NCBI RefSeq assembly: GCF_000004195.4
Contig: NC_030681.2
Coordinates: 141,604,006 to 141,668,005 of the forward strand
DNA: 64,000 nucleotides
Direction of reading: 5' to 3'
Source: Xenopus tropicalis
Lineage: Eukaryota > Chordata > Amphibia > Anura > Pipidae
Of the stretch, positions 36,526 to 46,490 are shown piece by piece (within the stretch, counting starts at the first letter, position 1; every line of letters begins with the position of its first letter). Below the pieces are notes generated by a model. It did not search any database and was not told the DNA's origin. It saw only the letters and a list, made by a program, of their open reading frames with translations. Both the position numbers and the translations under genes were made by a program.

Positions 36526-37890
36526 TGTAAGGGGCAAATCTTTACTTACCCTTTTCAAAATGCATCTGGAGTCCCATATTAAATGCCTGCTTAACCCAAG
36601 CCTTGAGACTGTGGCCTCCTTGCACTGGTCTCCGCTCCTTGCACCCAATATACAAACACCAGAACCAGAACAGGAACACCAGAACCACATTGTACTATGT
36701 AGTACAACAAGGTACAATGGCAATGAGTAGTCAAAAATGCTGAATGGTGCTTTCAGGGACCCCTGAGTGCACTAACACATCTGAAATTAGGCAGCATAGA
36801 TCCTAACCAGCTAGATAGTCCTCCCATTTCAGGGAGTAGATGACAATGATGAAGTCATGTAATGGGCAGATGAGACAATGAAATCCCTACAGGGAGAAGA
36901 GAACATTAGCATCTCTCTTGCCCTGATCCTACTGTACGAGTGGGGTTCTGCCCGGCCACTATTTCCATTTCACGCTTCACACAGACTTTCCTCCAGAGGA
37001 TTCCAACATGTCTATTAATTAGATTCCTAATACCACCGAGGACATTCCCCTTTGTTCAGCGTTCCGTTTCCATCTCAGTGCATTTCAGTCTGTTGGAAAG
37101 TACCGCAGATGGTTTTCCCTAAGATTGTGTAGCTTCTTGTAAATGGGTTTCAATAAATTGTACTTTCTCTAGTGCTTATAGACACTCTTATCAGCATTCA
37201 TTTTCCACCAATTCATTCACAACGAAGTGTTTGCAGTCATGGTGGATGGGTGGAAATGGACACAAACCCTTGGAAAGCACCAAGTCTTCCTTAGGACTTG
37301 ACTTTTATTGCCACTTTGAAGGAGCTTGGTTTGGTTTGGGAGCCAGGAACAAGTCACAAGGTTTATGCTTTCTGGAATACACAGGAAAAAGATAAAATCT
37401 TCTCAAAATGATTGACAGTTTTTCTATCATGGATATTGGATCCTGAGGCATTATTCCAGGCAGCGTTAATAAGAATTATTGGAAGGAGGAGGGTCGGAAA
37501 ACTCCTGCATTCAATAAAAGCCCCTCATTAAGGTCATATAATAGATTTCCTTAGGGGGCACTTTTGTAGACGGGAAACAAATGTAAGTATAATATAAGGA
37601 CTTCAAGCATTGATTCCCCCCATTGTGTTTATGACTGGAGAAAAATCAGGTGTGAAGATGGGAAGATAGAGAGTTGCTGGCACAAAAGGGGTTGACAACT
37701 GGTTTTAATGAATGGGCAGATGTTAGTGAGAAATTGGTTTATTTGTTCATCCAGGATTAGTTTGTCTTCCATAACAAAGCAATATACTAAAAGGGGTCGA
37801 ATGAACTCTTTGTAATGGTAATGGCCACACACTCTTGTCAATATAGCAGCCTATACAGTCGTTTGCATATATTTTACCTAACTGCTTCTG
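36526..37890. other. no gene recognised
   Basis: Low-repeat sequence. 36930-37120 is relatively CpG-containing and unique but gives no clear signal. Confidence 0.35.
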
Positions 37891-37894
37891 TCTA

Positions 37895-38305
37895 TCTGTA
37901 AATCCTTTGAATCCGACTCCAGCCCCTCAGCTTATGTTACCTCCAACTCCTACTCCAGGTACCCAAATTGCTTCCAACTCCTGCTCCGGGAATCCCAGGG
38001 CTGTGGAGTATGTTTGTATGTATATCTTTATTTATAAAGCGCTACTTATGTATGCAGCGCTGTACAGTAGAATACATTAATACAAACAGGGGGTTATTAA
38101 GATAATAATAGATAAATACACAGTATAACAATAAATACAAGATACAGTTGCAATAAGTTAAGAGTCAAAGACACAAGAGGATGGAGGTCCCTGCCCCGTA
38201 GAGCTTACAATCTATATGTACATAAATCGTTCAACTCCGACTTCTCAGTTTATGGTACCTCCAACTCCAGGTACCAAAATTGCTTCTGACTCCACAGCCC
38301 TGTTT
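37895..38305. mobile_element. dispersed repeat carrying an inserted SINE-like element (38015-38215, minus)
   Basis: The outer repeat (actccaactcctactcc..., cagggctgtgg at 38000, and gttcaactccgactt to ccacagccctg after 38230) is split by a minus-oriented element. That element contains tttataaagcgctac, gcagcgctgtacag and gagcttacaatc, the same retroelement tail as at 20690-20760. Boundaries are within about 10 bp. Confidence 0.6.
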
Positions 38306-40026
38306 ACATTGCTGGTGTTTTGATCACAGAAGATAGAAGTATTAGTATACAGTACAGTATATATTAGTATTAGTATGCATTAATAGGGGCTGGATAAGAT
38401 CTTGTGTCAGACTTACTGTTTGTGTGAGCTGAGGAACCTATCAACATGTTCTTCCCACGGTGTGAGATTTATGAGCCAACACCAGGGAAGACTCTAATTA
38501 GGCCTGTCTGATTTATAACATCTGGGAAGTTCGTCATTGCATTATTCAGATGTTACTTCTGTTTATCTAAATGAATTTGCTTTTTTCAAAATGGAAACTG
38601 AACAGAAGAGTTGGATACTCTTTAGTAGAAATATGGGTGGCCAGTAATATTGCTGTATGTATATCTTAGCACTGTGACCGGGGGGGGGGGGGGATACAGG
38701 GGTACAGATTTTAGAAACCACATCACAAAAAGGGGCCTACAAGATGTAAAAGCATAAATCTCTTTTTACAAAATGGAAAGGGCTTGTAGGGGAGTGGGTG
38801 GAGCAGGTTTTGGCATAATTGGGGAGTGTCTGGGGCGAATCAGGGGAGCATTTTGTTTTCCTTGAGGCCAAGTTTAATTTGTTGGTAATGCCCACCACCC
38901 ACGGTGCCCAAGAGACCAGTTGGACAATTTTTATTGCTCACTTAGGCGGTATAGCTGTATGGGACCCCATGATTACTGATGGAAGCTCTGTCTCTGACCT
39001 TAGATGAGTTGGTCTTCAGCCGTATCCTCTCATTCCCATAGTCTTCTCATTTGCCCCAATTCCATCTCCATTTAAGCCTTTTCTGTCCCAACCATTCAAA
39101 ATTTACCCAGGTACCTACATCACCAGCCTTCCCCATTATATCATAGGCCCTTCCGCCAATCATCCTCCAGCATTCCCTGCCTGGTATTCTTGTTTTTAAA
39201 AGGGGCAAACCTACCCAGCAGCTTATAGAGCTATTCTACTAGGGTGCAAAAGTGGAAGAAAATATTTAGGATTATTTAAACATTTCCATGGGGCGGAGAT
39301 ATTGGAAAGATAAATCCATTCTGTTTCTATCTATATGTTTGAGATCGGTATAAAGATGTATTTCGATAGTTGAAGATATTATTTATACCATTCAATGATA
39401 TATGAAGGTGGGCGGCTTAAATAAAGTTGTTTCATCTCATTACATATTACCCAAACCATTCTAATACATATGCGCTTCAGTTTTAATCTATTTAAGTGTA
39501 TATTTGCTTTAACTAAAACAGGACCTCCATTCATTAAATATAATTACCCTACTGGATGTTTCGCTGTTTTCTTACATGGTTCATTTTTCCCTGATTAAAT
39601 CAGAAGGAAAAGTAGGTTAGTATTCCGAGAGGGAAAAGCCTGCCCTTCAGTAAATAGGCTGAATTCCCGCTCTGGCTGGAAGTAGGGTGTTCCATCTGAG
39701 TTTTATCATTAATTACCGGAACATGGAACTCTTGACAATGCTGTTAACTCTTCGGTTAGTTCCAGGGGGATCTGACTGCTGTGTAATTTAAATCTTCTTG
39801 GTAATTTGTTTCTTCTTTAAAGCAACCTAAGTAATAAAATTCTATTTTGGAGTACAGTGAAGAGGTTTGTACTATAATAATTGATAACAATTCCATCATA
39901 CACTTTTTATACTTTTCCCCACTCTCTAACTGTCCAGAGGGTAATATGAGATAACCAAGAAAATGGCAGAAATATCTAGCTTGCTGGCTATAGTTATTAC
40001 AAGAAATGTAAGAGTATTTTCTATGG
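38306..40026. other. no gene recognised
   Basis: A G-run at about 38680-38692 is the only marked local feature. The frames are short. Confidence 0.4.
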
Positions 40027-40300
40027 CAGTGATCCCCAATCAGTGGCTCGGGGGCAACCCCTTTGATGATGCACCCAGTGGCCTCAAAGTAGGTGTCCAT
40101 ATTTGAATTTCTGACTTGAAGGTATAAAGACCATGTGTACTGCTAAACCGAGTCTCTAGTAGTCTGCCAGTCCACATTGGGCTACTAATTAACCAATCTG
40201 AGTTCTTATTGGTCACCCACTAGGAATGTTTTTGTGCTCATGTTGCTCCCCGGCTTTTTTTTCATTGAAATGTTGCTCACAGGTAAAAAAAGGTTCCCTG
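40027..40300 (+). mobile_element. C6: hAT-type element with perfect 8-bp target duplication
   Basis: cagtgatccccaatc ... aggttccctg, flanked by ttctatgg at 40019-40026 and 40301-40308. About 274 bp. Confidence 0.9.
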
Positions 40301-41696
40301 TTCTATGGGGTAGGACAAAAAAGCAGCATTAATGGCAAGTCAAAGGCAACTAGACTTGTTGAATAATTATAAAGTCACTGAGCAGTTCCATGGCCCTCTA
40401 GGACCTAATGCTAAGTGCCATTATACAGGCCATTGAACTCTTAATTCCGTTAATAAACCATATATACAAAAAAGGGGGAGTTTGCTAAATTTAGGGCAGG
40501 GAGCAAAGTGCATATAAAAGGTACGAGCCCCAATGTTTTTTGCACATTTGTCCCCATGTCCTGCACTCTTCTAGGTTGCACAGGGACCTGTGTGTTCTTC
40601 ATACACACATATGTGCCCTATTTATGCTGCCTACATTAATAAGTGCTGTGTTCATAAGGGAAAGTATCTGCTCTCTGGAGAGAATAGCCAGATGCCTGAC
40701 ACAAAGGCTCTGAATGAGCACTAAGGGGCACAATTCTGATGTAGCATTTGCATCCAGGGTCATAGTAAATGTAGTAAATGACCCATAACGTGTTCACCAA
40801 GGTACATCAGGCCAAAGTGGCTACATATGTTATCACTTCAGTTGTTTGGCGCTTTCATTTTGGATGGGGAGCATTATTTTGGGTCAACACATAGAGCATG
40901 TTAGTTTGATAAACCAAATGACAAAGTTGGGGTATTTAATTGCTCATGTGTCTATATCTGACCAATTTTTTGGCCAACCCATTCAATATGAGTTTGTGGT
41001 TGATGGCTTCCATCAGTGTATGTATGGGTTAATTGCTGGAAAGTCACATTAATGCAAGTTTGTGGCCCAATGGCACAAACTACAATTAATCAGCAAGTGC
41101 AATAAACTGTTTGATATTATGATTATCAAACCCACCGGCAGCCACCTTGAGTCTGAATCAAACATCTGCTGATGAATCAACTTGGCTTGAAAGGGAAAGT
41201 AATATCTCCTGCTAATAAAATAACAGATTAGCTTAATTAAAGAACAGCCAAGTGTAAATCATTAGGAAGGTGTGATCTGATAAATGCTGTTTGTCGTTGT
41301 TTAAATGCCAGAGTCATAGAGGGCTGAGTGCCAACCTTGAAAGAAATTGTGTTTAATGCAAGGTTCTTAGCAACCAAAATGTTGACATAATGATCTCAGA
41401 TGGTCTGTAGATTGTAGAACAGTGAGTTGTACTGTAGGTGCCTCTGTCTCAGTTTAGTGCCAATATTTATGTTTTGTGAAAAATGTGTGTTGGGTGGGTA
41501 ATATTTGAATGTGGTGTTTACAAGTATAAATGGAGTAAAATGATTAAGGCACATGTTACTTAGGTAATGTAGTTGCCTACACAACTGGTAACCTTGAAGC
41601 TACTTCATGCATAGAAATCCAAGCTTCCCTTTCCTGAGCATCCATTTAACTCTTGCCCTATGCAAGAGAGGCAGGTTTCCTACCTACCTTCACTCT
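40301..41696. other. no gene recognised
   Basis: Unique AT-rich sequence upstream of the 61-bp array; short frames only. Confidence 0.4.
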
Positions 41697-42350
41697 GGTG
41701 TCCTTATGAATTGGCTCCCTATATTTTCCACATAGGTTGACCTCCACGTTTGGCTCTGGTGTCCCTATGAATTGACTCCCTATATTTTCCACATAGGTTG
41801 ACCTCCATGTTTGGCTCTGGTGTCCCTATGAATTGGCTCCCTATATTTTCCACATAGGTTGACCTCCATGTTTGGCTCTGGTGTCCCTATGAATTGGCTC
41901 CCTATATTTTCCACATAGGTTGACCTCCATTCTTGGCTCTGGTGTCCCTATGAATTCACTCCCTATATTTTCCACATAGGTTGACCTTCATGCTTGGCTC
42001 TTGTGTCCCAATGATTTGGCTCCCTATATTTTCCACATAGGTTGACCTCCATGCTTGGCTCTGGTGTCCCTATGATTTGGCTCCCTATATTTTCCACATA
42101 GGTTGACCTCCATTCTTGGCTCTGGTGTCAATATGAATTCACTCCCTATATTTTCCACATAGGTTGACCTTCATGCTTGGCTCTGGTGTCCCTATGAATT
42201 GGCTCCCTATATTTTCCACATAGGTTGACCTCCATTCTTGGCTCTGGTGTCCATATGAATTCACTCCCTATATTTTCCACATAGGTTGACCTTCATGTTT
42301 GGCTCTGGTGTCCCTATGAATTGGCTCCCTATATTTTCCACCTAGGTTGA
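41697..42350 (+). repeat. 61-bp tandem array, 11 units, just upstream of the vsnl1 exon
   Basis: atattttccacataggttga recurs at 41721, 41782, 41843, 41904, 41965, 42026, 42087, 42148, 42209, 42270 and 42331 (the last with cacctagg), all spaced exactly 61. Units alternate between a gaattggctcc and a gaattcactcc form, indicating partial higher-order structure. The array ends about 95 bp before the real 3' splice site of the vsnl1 exon. Confidence 0.95.
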
Positions 42351-42424
42351 GTGGTGCCAGGTTGCAAGAAACATACACAGTTTTCCCAAATATGTCAACA
42401 ATGTGTATATTACAAGAAATTTAA

Positions 42425-42453
42425 GAACACCTCTCTCTTTTTCTAGAAACAAA
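42425..42453 (+). other. vsnl1: 3' splice site and 5' UTR stub of vsnl1 exon
   Basis: A pyrimidine tract (acctctctctttttctag, 42429-42446) ends in AG at 42445-42446. The exon therefore starts at 42447 with 7 nt (aaacaaa) of untranslated leader before the ATG. This implies at least one upstream non-coding exon, which matches the known vsnl1 structure with a separate leader exon. I could not locate that exon. Confidence 0.85.
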
Positions 42454-42615
42454 ATGGGGAAACAGAACAGCAAACTTGCTCCTGAAGTAATGGAGGATCT
42501 TGTGAAGAGCACAGAGTTTAATGAGCACGAGCTGAAACAGTGGTACAAAGGGTTCTTGAAGGACTGTCCAAGTGGCCGGCTGAACCTGGATGAATTCCAG
42601 CAGCTCTATGTAAAG
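42454..42615 (+). CDS. vsnl1: vsnl1 (visinin-like protein 1 / VILIP-1), first coding exon, codons 1-54
   Basis: This is the N-terminal 54 codons of a neuronal calcium sensor protein. It begins [19 protein letters not shown], which I recognise as VSNL1 rather than HPCAL1 or hippocalcin (those read [12 protein letters not shown] and diverge after it). Gly2 with Ser6 forms an N-myristoylation signal, used in this family for the calcium-dependent myristoyl switch that moves the protein to membranes. Residues about 24-54 cover the first EF-hand. Its loop carries the Cys38-Pro39 pair that disables calcium binding in EF1 of this family. The ATG lies 7 nt after a strong 3' splice site, and the exon ends after Lys54 at AAG/gtaagg, a phase-0 junction. 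Full-length family members are about 191 residues, so EF2-EF4 lie on later exons beyond the window. Residue 46 is Asp; I recall Glu in mammals. The in-frame extension upstream of the ATG is intronic. Identity is very secure. Confidence 0.97.
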
Positions 42616-42621
42616 GTAAGG
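42613..42621 (+). other. vsnl1: 5' splice site of vsnl1 first coding exon
   Basis: AAG/gtaaggcc is a near-consensus vertebrate donor. The boundary falls exactly where homologous VSNL1 proteins continue after Lys54 into the EF2 region. The open frame continues past the donor to 42831, but those residues no longer resemble the family, so that part is intron read-through. Confidence 0.9.
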
Positions 42622-43819
42622 CCATCTTCTGCTTGTTCATGGGACGTTTTACTGCAGGTTACTTTTTTCACTACTAAGTGGGCTGTTACCATTGCTAACT
42701 GCATTATTTTCACTGTACAATATATTATATTTTATGTTACTCAATATTTATGTTTATTTTCCTTTATGGTAAAGGCGCATTGGCTGGTTTGGCACCGCCT
42801 TCTGAGCTACACCATGCCCTGTGTGCCATAGCCTCTATTTTGGTTTACAGGGAATGGTGGATGTTTATACACCAATCGCATGTGTAAATCATGTGAACAT
42901 CCTTGTTGTTTTCATTAAACCCCAATATGTCTATATATTAACAGCCAATCCAAGCACTCCAAGGGGTTCTCTGTGCATCAAGCAAGGTTGGGGAGCAGAT
43001 CTAGCTCCTGAGTCCTGACCTTCCCACCCTGTGCTGTGAAACACATTGCCAAGTAGTGCACAGAGACAAATGATGAAGGCAGGAAAATTAATAAACTTGT
43101 CCGTGAGCGGTAAATTGAATCCACTCTTCTGCAGCTCAATCCATATAATCTGAAGTGATTTAGGCCACTGACCCTCTTCTTTTTTGTTGCTCCTTATTTA
43201 AGTTCTTCATGACTAGCCTTTTATAAAGTCAAGTAAGGTCAGGCAGAAGAAGGTTATTCTTAATTTTTGTCTCTAGAATAGTGTGAATTTGTCGGCTGCC
43301 TTTGTGCCGCCTAAACAGTTGCATTACTTCAATAGCCGCCATGTCTGAGAGCAGTTGTCTTTCTATTGACAGAACATGAGTGCTATGGTATATTGGAAGC
43401 GTTTGTGTTCCCAGGAAATGTGTTCTACATGTGTTATTGGAACAGTTGTTTTAGAATAGTACCGGTACCAGTTGTCTTATAAGAACTGTTGTTGTCAATT
43501 GGCAACCGTTGTATTATCAAATCATGTGGTAGCCTTAGTCTTATCAGAACTGCTGTTCTTTATAGGCTCCCCTGTGACATCAGTTGTACCACATTGGTAG
43601 CACTTGTGTTATCTGAAGGCTGCTACATTGTGTTGATTGGTTGCATTGGTATTATTATAACACTATTTTTCAGATATGGCTCGGAGTCTCCAGTGCTTGA
43701 CTCTTGAAAAAGCTCCACTTACTCTTTTAAATTGGAGCTGGCTTCTTAACACCTATTTTATCAGAGATGCCTATAAAAGTCTGCTTGCTCACCTCATCTT
43801 CTGTATCAGACTTCCTACT

Positions 43820-44099
43820 CTCAAAAAAATCCTACGGGGCATGGCACAAGCCTGCTTAGTTTGCTCCTCTCTCCCCCTCCCTTCTCTGCTATGTAATCTG
43901 AGTTTAGAGGCTCAGTGTGCAGGAACAGAAGTGAAATCAGACCAAGCTAAAATGGCAGCTGCTATCTTAAACAGAGGGGGCTTCTATGTCTGTTTTTTCA
44001 GGTAATGTTTTCTGCAGAATAAATATATCATTCTAGGTAGCATTAATGTGGTGAATCTATTGGCAATAAAATGCCAAAATGCCTTTCCTTCTTCTTTAA
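43820..44099 (+). mobile_element. F3: family F copy (3' part)
   Basis: aatggcagctgctatctta, then ggtagcattaatgtggtg, ending cctttccttcttctttaa at about 44099, matches the F copy at 17097-18990 without the nested insertions. The 109-aa frame 43676-44005 runs across it and is not a gene. Confidence 0.6.
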
Positions 44100-45439
44100 G
44101 GAAATGAAGCACAATGCTGGGGTGTTGGATTTTTGCCATTCTAGTTGTACACTTTATGAATGTATCCTTCTCCACATTAACATGCAGACAGAAGATATTA
44201 AAGGCCATTATAACAACCTCTATAGTGTAGGGACTGGATATGACTTCTCATGGTAGTGGCCATTATAATCTTCATGGCCACTCACAGGGTGTTCTGCTAA
44301 CAGTGGTGGGTTTCTCTTACACTAGTTTTAGGTTGGAGAGGAACCTACCATTTACTGCACCCTTAGGTCCCAGGCTGAGGTTCCCACCTTGCTCTGTACA
44401 AAAAAATCTCCTGGCAGACACTTGTCTGAATGACGCTCAGTCTAGGGGGGCTTGGAAGACTGTAGTCTTTGTATTATTTTGGTAGTTGTTCTACATTAAC
44501 CGCCTTTTGTATTATCTGAACAGCTGTTCTATTTTGATAGCCCTTGTGTCATCAGAAAAGTTGTACTAAATTGTTACTCTTTGTGTCACTGTAGCAGTTA
44601 TGCTATAATGGTAGACATTCCATTATTATAGTGGTTCTTCTACATTCACTGCCATTGTGTTATCTGAGTGGTTGTTTGTGGTCTTTGTGTTACCAGAACA
44701 ATAGCTCTATATCTGTGGTCTTTGTGTTACCAGAACATTTGTTCTACTTTTGGAGCCTCTGGATCAGCATTCAGGACAATAGTTCTAGGTTTGTAGCCTT
44801 TCATTATTAGAACCTTTATAACACTGTTGTAGTCTTTTCCAGAACAGAAGAACATTATTTCCCATAATTCCCTAATGTGCCATCATACGGTTGTACCGTG
44901 TATAATACTGTGCCGCAAATCACCGACGATTATGTCATCTTTGCCAGAAATCTCAGGCAAAGACAAGTTTTAATTATTTGCTACTGTCTGCGGCATCCAA
45001 TGATAATGAAATGTGCTCTGAGTGTTGAATAATATATGTGCAGCCCATTAACTTCTTCCTCTGTTATTCTTATCTCTTAATTAATAAAACTTATTCCATA
45101 TGCATACTTTGTTTCACATTTCAAAACACATTTTCTCTTTATTTCACGCTTATTAATGTGCCCAAATTGTTATGTGAAATTGCCATTGCAGCTGCTGCCT
45201 TAGATTTAGTTATCAACACTGAGCAGTAGATTTGATTCAGTTGTTTATGCTAAGGGTATTACCTAGAGCCTAATTTCCCATTTCAGTCTGTTGGAATAGG
45301 ATTTCCTAATAGCTTTCAGTGGTGCTGTTGGTTTCAGCAGCCATGGGCTGACCTCTTACAACCAAACCCATACTCTCCTAACCACCAAAGCCTATCACTC
45401 CAAAAACCAGACTTTGCTTGGTAGCAATGTATTGGTTGG
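44100..45439. other. intronic; no gene recognised
   Basis: 44470-44870 has a loose repetition of gttgttctac / tttgtgttatc phrases, resembling an old degenerate tandem repeat (similar phrases at 43440-43660). Otherwise nothing. Confidence 0.4.
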
Positions 45440-46490
45440 GATGTAAAAGATCATTTTGCTTGGGTTTTGGAGTGTCAGGTTTTGGTGGGTAGCAGTGTAT
45501 TGGTTTGGTTATAAGAGATCATTTTGCTTGGGTTTTGGCATTCCAGACTCTGGTGGGTAACAGGGTATTGGTTTGGTTATAAGAGATCATTTTGCATGGG
45601 TCTTGGCATTCCAGACTTTGGTGGGTAGCAGGGTATTGGTTTGGTTATAAGAGATCATTTTGCTTGGATTTTGGCGTTCCAGACTCTGGTGGGTAACAGT
45701 TTATTTGTTTGGTTATAAGAGATCATTTTGCTTGGGTTTTGGCATTCCAGAATCTGGTGGGTAACAGGGTATTGGTTTGGTTATAAGAGATCATTTTGCT
45801 TGGGTTTTGGCGTTCCAGACTCTGGTGGGTAGTAGGGTATTGGTTTGGTTATAAGAGATCATTTTGCTTGGGTTTTGGCGTTCCAGACTCTGGTGGGTAA
45901 CAGTTTATTGGTTTGGTTATAAGAGATCATTTCGCTTGGGTTTTGGCATTCCAGAATTTGGTGGGTAACTGGGTATTGGTTTGGTTATAAGAGATCATTT
46001 TGCTTGGGTTTTGGGTTCCAGACTCTGGTGGGTAGCAAGGGTATTGGTTTGGTTATAAGAGATCATTTTGCTTGGGTTTTGGGTTCCAGACTCTGGTGGG
46101 TAACAGGGTATTGGTTTGGTTATAAGAGATCATTTTGCTTGGGTTTTGGGTTCCAGACTCTGGTGGGTAACAGGGTATTGGTTTGGTTATAAGAGATCAT
46201 TTTGCTTGGGTTTTGGGTTCCAGACTCTGGTGGGTAACAGGGTATTGGTTTGGTTATAAGAGATCATTTTGCTTGGGTTTTGGGTTCCAGACTCTGGTGG
46301 GTAGCAAGGGTATTGGTTACAAGAGATCATTTTGCATGGGTTTTGGCGTTCCAGACTCTGGTGGGTTTTGGCGTTCCAGACTCTGGTTATAAGAGATCAT
46401 TTTGCTTGGGTTTTGGCGTTCCAAACTCTGGTGGGTAGCAGGGTATTGGTTTGGTTATAAAAGTTCATTTTGCTTGAGTTTTGGCGTTCC
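45440..46490 (+). repeat. 68/67-bp tandem array, about 16 units, in vsnl1 intron
   Basis: agatcattttgcttgggttttgg recurs from 45449 to 46463. The first ten spacings are 68. Later ones are 67, where tggcgttcc becomes tgggttcc, and two are irregular (63 and 70). The 60-69-aa frames here are repeat artefacts. Confidence 0.93.

Noticed and set aside
32364..42446. RAD51AP2 expected by mammalian synteny next to vsnl1 on the minus strand
   Set aside because: That gene has one very large coding exon, and no frame longer than about 170 codons exists here.
42403..42453. In-frame upstream ATG (42403) extending the vsnl1 frame by 17 codons
   Set aside because: The extension crosses the pyrimidine tract and AG of the 3' splice site, and the conserved Gly2 myristoylation signal requires the ATG at 42454.
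42616..42831. Read-through of the vsnl1 frame past codon 54
   Set aside because: A consensus donor lies at 42616 and the following residues do not match the EF2 region of the family.
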